Of a DNA stretch of 64,000 nucleotides, positions 50,694 to 59,878 are shown piece by piece. The DNA is taken from assembly GCA_002337055.1 (NCBI GenBank), contig DDFG01000004.1, positions 624,382 to 688,381 on the forward strand, in the 5' to 3' direction. The position numbers and the translations under genes are program-made. A model generated the notes under the pieces. It made no database searches. It worked only from the letters and a program-made list of their open reading frames with translations, and was not told the origin of the DNA. The stretch is from Betaproteobacteria bacterium UBA1934. GTDB taxonomy: Bacteria; Pseudomonadota; Gammaproteobacteria; Burkholderiales; Rhodocyclaceae. Position 1 is the first letter of the stretch; each line of letters opens with the position of its first letter.

Positions 50694-51445
50694 TAGCCTT
50701 CCCAGAGGGGCGACAAGGCCACCGTCCGCCCGACGATGATCAGGGCAGGCGGGCGGATGCCGCTCGTAGCGAGATCGGGCGTCAGGGCCGCCAGCGTCGT
50801 GATCAGGATCTGCTGGTCCGGCAAGGTACCGTGCCGGATCACCGCCGCCGGCATGTCGCCGGGCACGCCGTGGGCGATCAACTCGGTGGCAATTTCAGGG
50901 GCGCGAGCAATGCCCATGTAGAACACCAGTGTTTGTCCGGTACGCGACAAGGCGGGCCAGTCGATGATCTCGCCACCGTGCTGCCGGTGGCCGGTGACGA
51001 ACACCGCCGATTGGGCATGATGGCGATGCGTCAGCGGAAAGCCTGCCGCCGCCGCACAGCCCGCCGCCGCAGTGACGCCCGGCACGACCCCCACTTCGAT
51101 CCCGGCTGCCCGCAGCGCCGCCATTTCTTCGCCGCCGCGCCCGAAAATAAAGGGATCGCCCCCTTTCAGGCGCACCACGGTTTTGCCCAGACGGGCCAGG
51201 TCGATCAGCAGATCGTTGATCTCGGGCTGCGGCAGAGTGTGATTGGCCGCCTTTTTGCCCGCGTAGATCAGTTGACAATCGGGGCGCGCGAGCTTGAGCA
51301 CATCACCCCCCACCAAGTTGTCATAGACGACGACATCCGCCTCGCCGACAAGCCGCGCCGCTTTCAGCGTCAACAGATCGGCATCGCCCGGGCCAGCGCC
51401 CACGAGCCACACCTTGCCGATCGAAGCGGGTGTCGCCGTCTTCAT
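50693..51445 (-). CDS. cobA: Uroporphyrinogen-III C-methyltransferase
   Basis: The 250-residue SUMT enzyme methylates uroporphyrinogen III at C2 and C7 to precorrin-2, a step toward siroheme and cobalamin. Motifs are VWLVGAGPGDADLLTLKA, VVRLKGGDPFIFGRGGEE and VVPGVTAAAGCAA. It is not fused to CysG or HemD domains. ATG 51445 has ACAGGA upstream and gives a normal N terminus. It lies 34 bases after murA and may be read through from that operon. Confidence 0.93.
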   Translation of the reverse strand: MKTATPASIGKVWLVGAGPGDADLLTLKAARLVGEADVVVYDNLVGGDVLKLARPDCQLIYAGKKAANHTLPQPEINDLLIDLARLGKTVVRLKGGDPFIFGRGGEEMAALRAAGIEVGVVPGVTAAAGCAAAAGFPLTHRHHAQSAVFVTGHRQHGGEIIDWPALSRTGQTLVFYMGIARAPEIATELIAHGVPGDMPAAVIRHGTLPDQQILITTLAALTPDLATSGIRPPALIIVGRTVALSPLWEG

Positions 51446-51479
51446 GTCCTGTTTTTCCGAACGCATGGGGACGCGGCGA

Positions 51480-52733
51480 TCAGCCCACTCGCCGAACGCG
51501 CGCGCCCAACGCCGCCAGTTTTTCCTCGATGCGTTCGTAGCCGCGATCAAGGTGGTAGATGCGATCGATCAGGGTTTCGCCGGTCGCCACCAGCCCGGCG
51601 ATGATCAACGAGGCGGAGGCGCGCAGATCGGTCGCCATGACCGCCGCACCGTCAAGACGCGGCACGCCGCGCACGATAGCGTTGCTGCCCTCGATCTGGA
51701 TGTCGGCGCCCAGGCGCATCAGTTCGACCGCGTGCATGAAGCGATTCTCGAAAATGGTTTCGCGCAGGGTGGCCACTCCCTCAGCGACCGCGTTGATCGC
51801 CATGAATTGCGCCTGCATGTCGGTCGGAAAGGCAGGATAGGGCGCCGTGCGTATGCTCACAGCCTTGAGTCTGGGGGGCGCTTTGATGTGAATCGCGTCG
51901 CGTTCGGAGACAATCTCGCAACCAGCATCCATCAATTTGTCAATGACGGTATCGAGATAGGCGGCCGACGTCCGGATCAGCCGCACATCGCCGCCGGTCG
52001 CCGCCGCTGCGCACAGGAAGGTGCCGGTCTCGATGCGGTCGGGCATGACGCGGTGCGCCGTGCCTCCCAGTTTGTCGACGCCCTGGATGCGGATCACGTC
52101 GCTGCCGGCGCCTGAAATGCGAGCGCCCATACCAATCAGGCAATTGGCCAGATCGACCACTTCCGGCTCGCGCGCGGCGTTTTCGATGATGGTTTCGCCG
52201 TCGGCCAGTGTCGCCGCCATCATCAGGTTTTCGGTGCCGGTCACCGTCACCATATCAGTGCATATGCGCGCACCCTTCAGCCGGCTGGCGCGCGCGTGAA
52301 TGTAACCATGTTCGACGCTGATTTCCGCGCCCATCGCCTGCAAACCCTTGATGTGCTGGTCGACCGGTCGCGCACCGATGGCGCAGCCGCCGGGCAGCGA
52401 AACGCGCGCCTCGCCGCAGCGGGCAACCAGCGGACCCAGCACGAGAATGGAGGCCCGCATGGTCTTGACCATTTCGTACGAAGCCAACGGGCTGTCGAGG
52501 CCGCGCGCATCCAGCCGCAAGCCCTCGATTTCATCCAGCGAGACCGCCACGCCCATTTCACCGAGTAGTTGCAGCATCGTGGCGATGTCGTTCAATTGCG
52601 GCACATTCGCCAACTGGAGCGGCTCGCGGGTCAGGAGGCTGGCGCAGAGGATCGGCAGGGCCGCGTTCTTGGCGCCGGAAATCGCCACCTCGCCGGTCAG
52701 GCGAGCGCCGCCTTCGATGAGGAGCTTATCCAT
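51480..52733 (-). CDS. murA: UDP-N-acetylglucosamine 1-carboxyvinyltransferase
   Basis: The 417-residue enzyme performs the first committed step of peptidoglycan synthesis. It starts MDKLLIEGGARLTGEVAISG, has the Lys-Asn pair SGAKNAALPI and the active-site Cys in SLPGGCAIGARPVD, the fosfomycin target. The start overlaps the end of ibaG by eight bases. Its place after ibaG at the end of the Mla operon is conserved in many Proteobacteria. Confidence 0.97.
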   Translation of the reverse strand: MDKLLIEGGARLTGEVAISGAKNAALPILCASLLTREPLQLANVPQLNDIATMLQLLGEMGVAVSLDEIEGLRLDARGLDSPLASYEMVKTMRASILVLGPLVARCGEARVSLPGGCAIGARPVDQHIKGLQAMGAEISVEHGYIHARASRLKGARICTDMVTVTGTENLMMAATLADGETIIENAAREPEVVDLANCLIGMGARISGAGSDVIRIQGVDKLGGTAHRVMPDRIETGTFLCAAAATGGDVRLIRTSAAYLDTVIDKLMDAGCEIVSERDAIHIKAPPRLKAVSIRTAPYPAFPTDMQAQFMAINAVAEGVATLRETIFENRFMHAVELMRLGADIQIEGSNAIVRGVPRLDGAAVMATDLRASASLIIAGLVATGETLIDRIYHLDRGYERIEEKLAALGARVRRVG

Positions 52734-52971
52734 GGGCAACGCTCCATTCTTCCGGCGTCAGCGTCCTGAACGACAGAGCGTGCAGTTCGCCGGAATCGAG
52801 TTTGTCTTTGAGCGTGCTGTAGACGCGCTGCTGCCTGCCCACGCGACTGAGACCGGCGAATTCGGCGCTGACCACCAGCGCGTGGAAGTGCCGACCGTCG
52901 CCTTCCAGTTCGAGATGGGTGCAGGACATGCCGGCCTGGATCAGGGATTTGATATGTTCGGGATGCATCAT
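52726..52971 (-). CDS. ibaG: BolA/IbaG-family protein
   Basis: The 81-residue protein starts MMHPEHIKSLIQAGM and has the BolA core ...LEGDGRHFHALVVSAEFAGL, RVGRQQRVYSTLKD and the C-terminal ELHALSFRTLTPEEW. IbaG-type proteins work with monothiol glutaredoxins in iron-sulfur cluster handling. It overlaps the ABC permease stop by ATGA and murA by eight bases. The position before murA supports IbaG rather than BolA proper. Confidence 0.93.
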   Translation of the reverse strand: MMHPEHIKSLIQAGMSCTHLELEGDGRHFHALVVSAEFAGLSRVGRQQRVYSTLKDKLDSGELHALSFRTLTPEEWSVAHG

Positions 52972-53720
52972 GTTCTCAGCTTCCAGCCGCGTCGCAACAG
53001 GCCCAGTGTCAGGGCGGCGGTGGCGACAAAACAGGCGATGACGATCAGCAGCGCACGCTCGGGCGCCACGTCGGAAACCCCGAAGAAGCCGTAGCGAAAA
53101 CCGTCGATCATGTAAAAAACGGGATTGTAATGCGAGACCGCCTGCCAAAACGGTGGCAGTGCGTGAATTGAGTAAAACACGCCGGAAAGCATGGTCAGCG
53201 GCATGATCAGGAAGTTCTGAAAGGCGGCAAGCTGGTCGAATTTCTCGGCCCACATGCCCGCAATCACACCCAGATTGCCGAGCACGGCCCCACCAAACAC
53301 CGCGAAGGCCAGCGCCCAACCCGGCGCGGCAGGCCATATCGGCGCAAACCAGAGCGTGACCGCCAGCACACCGACGCCCACCACCAGTCCGCGCACGACG
53401 GCCGCGAGCACGAAAGCGCTCCAGAAAGCGCCATAGGAGATCGGCGGCAGGAGCAGAAAAACGATAGAGCCGGTCACCCGCGACTGAATGAGGCTGGAAG
53501 AAGAATTGGCGAAAGCATTCTGTAAGATCTGCATCATGACCAGACCGGGCAACAGAAAGGCCGCGTAGCGCACGCCATGCACCGAGACGTGTTCGTCAAG
53601 CACCTGCGCGAAAATCAGCAGGTAGAGCAGCGCCGTCAGCACCGGCGCGGCAACGGTCTGAAAGACCACTCGCCAGAAGCGGAGCAGTTCCTTCTTGAAC
53701 AGGGTCGAAAAACCACTCAT
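52968..53720 (-). CDS. ABC-2 type transporter permease (YadH-like)
   Basis: The 250-residue membrane protein has six helices of the ABC2_membrane family. It begins MSGFSTLFKKELLRFWRVVF, has ...SSSSLIQSRVTGSIVFLLL and IMPLTMLSGVFYSIHALPP followed by FYMIDGFRYGFFG. It overlaps the ATPase gene by ATGA and ibaG by four bases. In this operon it may export a lipid or glycan precursor; the substrate is unknown. Confidence 0.92.
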   Translation of the reverse strand: MSGFSTLFKKELLRFWRVVFQTVAAPVLTALLYLLIFAQVLDEHVSVHGVRYAAFLLPGLVMMQILQNAFANSSSSLIQSRVTGSIVFLLLPPISYGAFWSAFVLAAVVRGLVVGVGVLAVTLWFAPIWPAAPGWALAFAVFGGAVLGNLGVIAGMWAEKFDQLAAFQNFLIMPLTMLSGVFYSIHALPPFWQAVSHYNPVFYMIDGFRYGFFGVSDVAPERALLIVIACFVATAALTLGLLRRGWKLRT

Positions 53721-54616
53721 TGTCGCAGGGCCTTGACGAAAGCTTCTTCCAGATCGGGAGGCGATACGCGCATGTCGTCGATACGAATACCGTGTTCGCG
53801 CAGGCGCGCCAGAATGCCTTCGACCGCCGCGAATTCGGTCAGCGCGAAAGTCTGGAAACCCTCCTTGACGCCGCTGGAGAGCGCAGCCAGATCGGCCGGC
53901 AGCGCCGCGCCGTCGGGAATCCGCAGCGCCAGCGTGTGGCCCGAGAAGCGCGTCAGCAAGCTGGCTGTCGATTCGAGTGCAATCACCTTGCCGTCCTTCA
54001 GCAAGGCCAGGCGGCCACAAAGCGATTCAGCCTCTTCTAGATAGTGGGTGGTCAGAATGATGGTGTGCCCCTCGCGGTTGAGGCGACGCATGAATTGCCA
54101 CAGATTTTGTCGCAGTTCGACATCGACCCCGGCCGTCGGCTCGTCAAGGACGATAACCGGCGGCTTGTGCACCAACGCCTGCGCCACCAGGACGCGGCGC
54201 TTCATGCCCCCGGAAAGACGTCGCATATTCGTCTCGGCCTTGGCTGTCAGGTCGAGATTGGCGAGGATCTCGTCGATCCAGGCGTCGTTGTCGCGGATGC
54301 CGTAATAGCCCGACTGAAAGCGAAGGCACTCGCGCACCGAGAAAAAGGGGTCGAACACCAGTTCCTGCGGTACCACCCCCAGCCGGCGGCGGGCTTCGCG
54401 GTACTGACTTTGCACGTCATAGCCCAGCACGCGGATGCTACCCAAATCCGCGCGCGACAAACCGGCGAGGCAGGAAATCAGGGTGGTTTTGCCGGCGCCA
54501 TTTGGCCCGAGCAACCCGAAAAACTCACCCTCTTCGATGTCCATCGAGACGTGGTCAAGCGCCATCAACGCGCCAAAGCGCTTGACGACCCCGGAAATGG
54601 ACACAGCGACACTCAT
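53717..54616 (-). CDS. ABC transporter ATP-binding protein (YadG-like)
   Basis: The 299-residue ATPase has Walker A GLLGPNGAGKTTLI, signature RRLSGGMKRRVLVAQALV and Walker B VIVLDEPTAGVD, with a C-terminal extension (about 225-299) as in CcmA/YadG-type exporters. It pairs with the ABC-2 permease encoded by the overlapping next gene. It begins 18 bases after mlaB. Confidence 0.94.
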   Translation of the reverse strand: MSVAVSISGVVKRFGALMALDHVSMDIEEGEFFGLLGPNGAGKTTLISCLAGLSRADLGSIRVLGYDVQSQYREARRRLGVVPQELVFDPFFSVRECLRFQSGYYGIRDNDAWIDEILANLDLTAKAETNMRRLSGGMKRRVLVAQALVHKPPVIVLDEPTAGVDVELRQNLWQFMRRLNREGHTIILTTHYLEEAESLCGRLALLKDGKVIALESTASLLTRFSGHTLALRIPDGAALPADLAALSSGVKEGFQTFALTEFAAVEGILARLREHGIRIDDMRVSPPDLEEAFVKALRQ

Positions 54617-54634
54617 GCCAGCTCCGGTGTGCCT

Positions 54635-54919
54635 TCAGGCGAGGGTAAAAAGATCGTCGACTCCGTAGAGATCGGCCAGAGCACGGATACCGGCGGGCAC
54701 ATTCACATAACGCACTGTCAGATCGGCCTTGGCAGCCGTGCGCTGCCACGTCAGCATGACCGCAAGCGCGGCCGAATCGACCTCGGTCACCGCCGAGAAA
54801 TCGAAGACGTCGGCCGAAGCAGTCTCGATCTCACGGCACCCGGCCACAGCCAGCGCCGAAGCGCCCGCCATGGTCATCGGGGCGGTCACCCGCCAAAGGT
54901 CACCTTCCCGCTCAATCAT
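54635..54919 (-). CDS. mlaB: STAS-domain protein MlaB
   Basis: The 94-residue protein has a lone STAS fold, with VFDFSAVTEVDSAALAVMLTW as the central Ser-containing block. MlaB stabilises the MlaFEDB inner-membrane lipid transporter. ATG 54919 overlaps the mlaC stop by ATGA. Size and position support the call; sequence conservation in this family is low. Confidence 0.88.
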   Translation of the reverse strand: MIEREGDLWRVTAPMTMAGASALAVAGCREIETASADVFDFSAVTEVDSAALAVMLTWQRTAAKADLTVRYVNVPAGIRALADLYGVDDLFTLA

Positions 54920-55539
54920 TTCTTGTCCGTCTTGCCCGCCTGAGGTTTGTTGTTTTTCGCGGCAATGGCCTTGATCAGGCCATCGATGCCGGATTCGCGC
55001 ACTTCCTGGCCGAACTGGTCGCGGTAATTGGTCACCAGACTCATACCGCCGACCACCACGTCGTAGACTTTCCAACCGCTGTCGAGCTTTTCCAGGCTGT
55101 AATCGAGACGCACAGGCTGGGCGCCGGGCTGGACGATTTCAGTTGCCACCACGACGTCGGTGTCGGCCGGATTCATCTTGAAATTCTTGTAGCGAATGGT
55201 CTGATTCTTGTAGCTGGTCAGCGCATTCGAGTAGGTCCGCACCAGCAGGGTCTTGAATTCCGCCGTCAGACGCTGCTGCTGGTCGGGCGTCGCCGTCCGC
55301 CAATCCTTGCCGACCGCCAGCGCGGTCATGTGCGAAAAATTGAAGTGCGGCAGCACTTTCTGGTCGACCAGTTCGATCGCGCGCCTCGCGTTGCCACTTT
55401 GCAACTCCTTGTCGGCGCGAACGATATCGAGCACCTCATTGGTCACCCGTTTGACAAGCGCATCCGGCGCTTCCTGCGCCAGCGCGGCGGCAGACATCAG
55501 CATTGCAAAACCGAGCAGCAGGAACTTTTTGATATTCAT
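54916..55539 (-). CDS. mlaC: Periplasmic phospholipid-binding protein MlaC
   Basis: The 207-residue protein has a signal peptide ending ALA near 21, then VKRVTNEVLDIVRADKEL, FNFSHMTALAVGKDWRTA and WKVYDVVVGGMSLVTNYRDQF, matching the MlaC/Ttg2D family. It shuttles phospholipids between MlaA at the outer membrane and MlaFEDB. It is nine bases after mlaA, an arrangement typical of betaproteobacteria where mlaA joins the operon. Confidence 0.95.
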   Translation of the reverse strand: MNIKKFLLLGFAMLMSAAALAQEAPDALVKRVTNEVLDIVRADKELQSGNARRAIELVDQKVLPHFNFSHMTALAVGKDWRTATPDQQQRLTAEFKTLLVRTYSNALTSYKNQTIRYKNFKMNPADTDVVVATEIVQPGAQPVRLDYSLEKLDSGWKVYDVVVGGMSLVTNYRDQFGQEVRESGIDGLIKAIAAKNNKPQAGKTDKK

Positions 55540-55548
55540 GACTTTCTA

Positions 55549-56253
55549 TCACTCCTCATTTCTGGGGGGGCGGCCATCCCAAATCTGGGCCTTGCGCCGC
55601 TGTAAATAGCCGTCGCGGATATAGGCATAACGATCCAGCGCCGCTTCGTCCACGACCTTGTCGGCCGGCAACAGGCTGGCCCGTACGTCGACAATGCGGA
55701 GACCGGCCACACTGTTGCGCGTCGCAACGCGCGGAATACGGCGCAGAGGGTCGACGCTCGCGTCGACGGCCCAGCCAAGGGTATCGCGAGCCGTGCGAGG
55801 GCCCAGAATCGGCAGGAAGACATAACCGCCGTCACCCACACCCCAGCGCGCCAACGTCTGGCCAAAATCCTCGTCGTGCTTTTCCAGGCCCAGTTCGCTG
55901 GCCACATCGAACAGGCCGAGGATGCCAACGGTCGAATTGATCAGCAGGCGGCCGACATCCGAGGCGCCTTCGCCAACCTTGCCTTGCAACCCGTTATTGA
56001 CGCCGATGAAAAGATCGGCAACGTTGGCGAAGAAATTGCCGACACCAGCCTTGACAGGCAGCGGCGTCGCTTTGTCATAAGCTTTTGCAAGCGGCTTGGT
56101 CACGACATTGTCGACCACCTCATTCACGCCAAACATGGCGCGGTTGAAGCCTTCGTAGGGATCGTGCGGATTCTTCTCGCCGGTTGTGGCACAACCGGAA
56201 AGCCCCAAGGCAAAACCAAGCGCCAGCACCAGCGCCGGTGCGCTCCGTTTCAT
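55549..56253 (-). CDS. mlaA: Outer membrane lipoprotein MlaA (VacJ)
   Basis: The 234-residue lipoprotein has a lipobox LGLSGC (Cys near 21). The MlaA core follows: DPYEGFNRAMFGVNEVVD, NSTVGILGLFDVASELGLE, DFGQTLARWGVGDGGYVFLPILGP. MlaA removes mislocalised phospholipid from the outer leaflet. ATG 56253 overlaps the mlaD stop (TGATG); a GTG at 56256 is the alternative. In E. coli this gene is elsewhere. Confidence 0.95.
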   Translation of the reverse strand: MKRSAPALVLALGFALGLSGCATTGEKNPHDPYEGFNRAMFGVNEVVDNVVTKPLAKAYDKATPLPVKAGVGNFFANVADLFIGVNNGLQGKVGEGASDVGRLLINSTVGILGLFDVASELGLEKHDEDFGQTLARWGVGDGGYVFLPILGPRTARDTLGWAVDASVDPLRRIPRVATRNSVAGLRIVDVRASLLPADKVVDEAALDRYAYIRDGYLQRRKAQIWDGRPPRNEE

Positions 56254-56723
56254 CACTTTTTCTCCTGACCGTCCGCCGCTTTGCTGAACAGGAATTGACC
56301 AATCATCTGTTCCAGCACCACCGCTGACTGGGTCTTTTTGATTTTGTCGCCGGGATTCAACATCTTTTCATCGCCGCCGACATTCAGTCCGACATACTGT
56401 TCGCCCAACAGACCGGATGTGAAGATCGCCGCGAAGGTATCCTTGGGAAAGTGGTAGCGCCCATCAATGTTCATCGTCACCACCGCTTCGTAGCTTTGCG
56501 GGTCAAAATGAATTTCGGCCACGCGCCCGACCACCACACCCGCACTTTTGACCGGTCCGCGTACCTTGAGGCCACCGACGTTCTCGAAATTCGCCCTCAG
56601 GACATAGGCGTCGACCATGTTGGCGCCGGAAAGATTCCCCACCTTCATGGCGAGAAAAGCCAGTGCGGCAAAACCGATCGCCACGAAAATGCCTACCCAG
56701 AGATCAAGTGCAGTGCGGTTCAT
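56253..56723 (-). CDS. mlaD: Lipid-transport substrate-binding protein MlaD (MCE domain)
   Basis: The 156-residue protein has one membrane anchor (MNRTALDLWVGIFVAIGFAA) and a periplasmic MCE domain with GLKVRGPVKSAGVVVGRV and TSGLLGEQYVGLNVGG. It forms a hexameric ring over MlaE. Start and stop overlap neighbours by one or two bases. Confidence 0.95.
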   Translation of the reverse strand: MNRTALDLWVGIFVAIGFAALAFLAMKVGNLSGANMVDAYVLRANFENVGGLKVRGPVKSAGVVVGRVAEIHFDPQSYEAVVTMNIDGRYHFPKDTFAAIFTSGLLGEQYVGLNVGGDEKMLNPGDKIKKTQSAVVLEQMIGQFLFSKAADGQEKK

Positions 56724-57517
56724 CAACCACCTCGGAACATCAGAGCTGTCAAGATAAAGTCGGAAAACAGAATTGCAAGGGCCGAAGTCACCACGGTACG
56801 CGTCGTCGCGTTCGAAACACCTTCCGCCGTCGGCTCCGAGTCGTAACCCTCGAAAACCGCAATCAGTGACACCAGTACACCAAAAACGAAACTCTTGATC
56901 ACCCCGTTGACAACGTCTTCCTTGAAATCCACCGCCGCCTGCATTTGCGACCAGAAAGCACCGTCGTCCACGCCGATCAGGATGACGCCGACCAGCCAGC
57001 CGCCGAATACGCCCATGGCGGAGAAGAGCGCGGCGAGAAAGGGCATCGAGATCACCCCCCCCCAGAATCGCGGTGCCACCACGCGTGCAATGGGATTGAC
57101 GGCCATCATTTCCATTGCCGTCAATTGCTCGGTCGCCTTCATCAGGCCGATTTCGGCGGTAACCGCCGATCCGGCACGGCTGGCAAACAGCAATCCGGCA
57201 ACCACCGGCCCCAACTCGCGTACCAGCGACAGCGAGACCAGCACGCCCAATGCCTCGGACGATCCAAAACGCTGCAAGGTGTCGTAGCCCTGCAAACCCA
57301 GCACCATGCCGACGAACAGCCCCGACACCAGGATGATGATCAGCGACAGCACGCCGGTGAAATAGATTTCGCGCACCGTGAGCTGAAAGCGACGCAGCGC
57401 CGTGCCGGACAGCCACAAAACCGCCAGCGCAAAGCGCGTGGCGAAACCCATGCGCACCAGGGCATTATTCACCCAGCGGCCAAGCGACCGGAGCAGGCAG
57501 AAGGATTTATCCTGCAT
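56723..57517 (-). CDS. mlaE: Lipid ABC transporter permease MlaE
   Basis: The 264-residue membrane protein has the MlaE signatures FVGMVLGLQGYDTLQRFG, ELGPVVAGLLFASRAGSAVTAE and TEQLTAMEMMAVNPI. It forms the dimeric permease of the Mla complex. The minus strand carries nine G in a row (plus-strand C run 57055-57063) in the codons for Trp-Gly-Gly-Val; the frame is intact. Its start overlaps the mlaF end by 11 bases. Confidence 0.96.
   Translation of the reverse strand: MQDKSFCLLRSLGRWVNNALVRMGFATRFALAVLWLSGTALRRFQLTVREIYFTGVLSLIIILVSGLFVGMVLGLQGYDTLQRFGSSEALGVLVSLSLVRELGPVVAGLLFASRAGSAVTAEIGLMKATEQLTAMEMMAVNPIARVVAPRFWGGVISMPFLAALFSAMGVFGGWLVGVILIGVDDGAFWSQMQAAVDFKEDVVNGVIKSFVFGVLVSLIAVFEGYDSEPTAEGVSNATTRTVVTSALAILFSDFILTALMFRGG
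57055..57063 (-). repeat. G9 homopolymer inside mlaE
   Basis: Nine consecutive C on the plus strand (G on the coding strand) lie near codon 153 of mlaE. A one-base change would truncate MlaE and could be polar on downstream genes. Confidence 0.6.
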
Positions 57518-58316
57518 GGTTCACCAGTAACTGCTCGCGCAACGCCGGCGCAGGGTAGTGGAAAGGCACCGGCCCGTCGGCCTCGGCATGCACGAACTGC
57601 TTTACAAAGGGCGCGTCGGATGCGCGGATCTGGTCAGGCGTACCCTCCGCAACAATGCGGCCTTCGGACACAAAATATATGTAATCGACGATTTGCAACG
57701 ACTCCAGCACATCATGCGTCACCACAATGGAGGTGGCGCCCAGTGCGTCGTTCAGGCGCCGGATCAGTTGCCCGACCACACCCAGCGAAATCGGGTCTAG
57801 ACCTGCAAACGGTTCATCGTAAAGGATCAACATGGGGTCGAGCGCAATGGTACGCGCCAGTGCCACACGCCGCGCCATGCCACCCGACAACTCGCTGGGC
57901 ATCAGCTCTGCAGCGCCGCGCAACCCCACCGCATTCAGCTTCATCAGCACCAGATCACGAATAAGTTCGGGCGCCAGATCCGTGTGCTCGCGCAGCGGAA
58001 AGGCGACATTGTCGAATACCGACATATCGGTGAACAAAGCGCCAAACTGGAACAGCATGCCAGTGCGTCGCCGCATCGCATACAACTCGTCCGGCGGCAG
58101 ACTGGGCACATCGTAGGAACCCACACGCAGGCCGCCCGAGGTCGGCTTCAGCTGGCCGCCGATCAGTCGCAGCAAGGTCGTCTTGCCACAACCGGAACCG
58201 CCCATGACCGCCACCACACGCCCGCGCGGAATGTGCATGTTGATACCTTGCAACACCGGGCGGCCGTCGTAGTTGAAATGGACATCGTCAATCTGGACGA
58301 AAGGTTCGGAAGACAC
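57507..58316 (-). CDS. mlaF: Lipid ABC transporter ATP-binding protein MlaF
   Basis: The 269-residue ATPase has Walker A VMGGSGCGKTTLLR, signature MPSELSGGMARRVALAR and Walker B LILYDEPFAGLDP, with the MlaF-like start IDDVHFNYDGRPVLQGINM. It powers the MlaFEDB complex. It is the first gene of the minus-strand Mla run and is divergent from a sigma-54 activator gene with 131 bases between starts. Confidence 0.96.
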   Translation of the reverse strand: MSSEPFVQIDDVHFNYDGRPVLQGINMHIPRGRVVAVMGGSGCGKTTLLRLIGGQLKPTSGGLRVGSYDVPSLPPDELYAMRRRTGMLFQFGALFTDMSVFDNVAFPLREHTDLAPELIRDLVLMKLNAVGLRGAAELMPSELSGGMARRVALARTIALDPMLILYDEPFAGLDPISLGVVGQLIRRLNDALGATSIVVTHDVLESLQIVDYIYFVSEGRIVAEGTPDQIRASDAPFVKQFVHAEADGPVPFHYPAPALREQLLVNHAG

Positions 58317-58435
58317 GAATAAAAGGCTTCTGCCGTTTGAACAAGCTGATATTTTAGCAGACTACTCAAGTATGTTTCGTGACCACGGCGGCGAATCGCG
58401 CTCGCGTGAACACGCCCCGTTCAGCGCACCGGCAT

Positions 58436-58441
58436 TATAAT
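58436..58441 (+). promoter_or_regulatory. -10 element six bases before the activator start (possible leaderless mRNA)
   Basis: A perfect TATAAT ends six bases before ATG 58448. Only C residues lie between and no ribosome binding site exists, so transcription may begin at or next to the start codon. A matching -35 is not seen. Confidence 0.35.
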
Positions 58442-58447
58442 CCCCCC

Positions 58448-59878
58448 ATGAACCTGGCCTCTTCGGACACAGCCAAGCCGCGCCTGTTGCTCATCGACGA
58501 CGATCCGTTGATCGGCGATTCGCTCGGCTTCGCGCTCTCGCGCCATTTCGAGGTGCTGACCAGCCCCTCGCGCCCGCATTGTCGAACGCTGCTCGCCGGG
58601 TTGGCTGCACCGCCCGCCATCGCCATCGTCGATCTCGGCCTGCCGCCCACGCCACACCGACCCGACGAGGGGTTTGCGCTGATCGGCGAACTGCTTGCCG
58701 CTGCTCCCGGTATCCGCATCATCGTACTTTCCGGCCAGAATGACGAGGACAACGCCCGACATGCCCGTACCCTGGGAGCCATCGATTTCGTCGCCAAGCC
58801 CTGCGACCCCGGCCGCCTGCTCGAGCTGTTGCAGCGCGCCCTGCGTTTTCAGCCGCAAGCGCCGGCGCCGGCCGCCGCCTGCACGCTGATTGGCGAAAGC
58901 CCGGCGATGCAGCGACTGCGTCAGCAGATCACGCAATTTGCGAATTTTGACTATCCGGTTCTGATCGAAGGCGAATCCGGCAGCGGCAAGGATGTGGTCG
59001 CCACCTGCTGTCTGCACAAGTTGACCCGGCGATCCGCTCTCCCCTTTCTGGCCCTGAACTGCGCGGCCATTTCGCCCGGCCTGCTCGAACCCACGCTGTT
59101 CGGCCATGCGCGCGGCGCTTTCACCGGCGCCACAGGCCAGCAGGCCGGTTATTTCGAGGAAGCGGGCGAAGGTACGCTTTTCCTGGACGAAATCGGCGAA
59201 CTGCCACCCGAACTTCAACCCAAGCTCTTGCGCGTACTGGAAAACGGCGAATACCAGCGGGTGGGTGAAACGCAGCGACGTAGCGCGCGCGCGCGCATCA
59301 TCGCCGCCACCAACCGGGATCTCAAGAAAGAAATCAAGGCCGGTCGCTTCCGCGCCGATCTTTACCATCGCCTCTCGGTCTTCACCATACAAGTGCCGCC
59401 ACTGCGCGATATGGAAGAGGACCGCCTGCGCCTGTTCGAGCACTTCCGTCACCTCTTTGCCGCGCAGGCGGGCACCTCCCCTGTGTGCCTTGACGACGAC
59501 GCCACCGCGCTATGGCGCCAGTACGGCTTTCCCGGGAACGTCCGGGAATTGCGTAATATCGTCGTCCGGCTGACCGCCAAACACCCCGGCCAACGGATTG
59601 ACCCAAACCGGCTGCTGGCAGAACTGGATGTCGGCGACGAGCCCCCCCGGCGTCCCGACGAACCTGCCAACACTTTTGCAGGGGCAGTTGACGCAGCCGA
59701 ACGTTTTCTCCGCGAACACGGCGCCATTGATCTCGACCGCGCACTCGCCGAATGGGAACGCGCCTACATCGAGGCCGCGCTGAAACTTGCCCATGGCAAT
59801 GTCAGCCAGGCGGCGCGCAGCCTGGGCATCAATCGCACCACGCTCTACAACCGCATGGAAAACTGGACGCGCGAATGA
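58448..59878 (+). CDS. Sigma-54-dependent response regulator (NtrC family)
   Basis: The 476-residue protein has a receiver domain (about 10-125, LLLIDDDPLIGDSL and acceptor Asp in IAIVDLGLP), an AAA+ domain (about 145-380) and a Fis-type helix-turn-helix (about 435-475). Walker A is IEGESGSGKDVV, the sigma-54 contact loop is ARGAFTGATGQQ and Walker B is GTLFLDEIGELPP. It should activate RpoN promoters after phosphorylation. No cognate kinase is adjacent. The pilus genes that follow overlap it by four bases, so it may control them or the sigma-54 pilin promoter; this is inference. Confidence 0.93.
   Translation: MNLASSDTAKPRLLLIDDDPLIGDSLGFALSRHFEVLTSPSRPHCRTLLAGLAAPPAIAIVDLGLPPTPHRPDEGFALIGELLAAAPGIRIIVLSGQNDEDNARHARTLGAIDFVAKPCDPGRLLELLQRALRFQPQAPAPAAACTLIGESPAMQRLRQQITQFANFDYPVLIEGESGSGKDVVATCCLHKLTRRSALPFLALNCAAISPGLLEPTLFGHARGAFTGATGQQAGYFEEAGEGTLFLDEIGELPPELQPKLLRVLENGEYQRVGETQRRSARARIIAATNRDLKKEIKAGRFRADLYHRLSVFTIQVPPLRDMEEDRLRLFEHFRHLFAAQAGTSPVCLDDDATALWRQYGFPGNVRELRNIVVRLTAKHPGQRIDPNRLLAELDVGDEPPRRPDEPANTFAGAVDAAERFLREHGAIDLDRALAEWERAYIEAALKLAHGNVSQAARSLGINRTTLYNRMENWTRE

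Noticed and set aside
58421..59452. Open frame of 343 codons on the minus strand
   Set aside because: Antisense to the sigma-54 activator and without family features.
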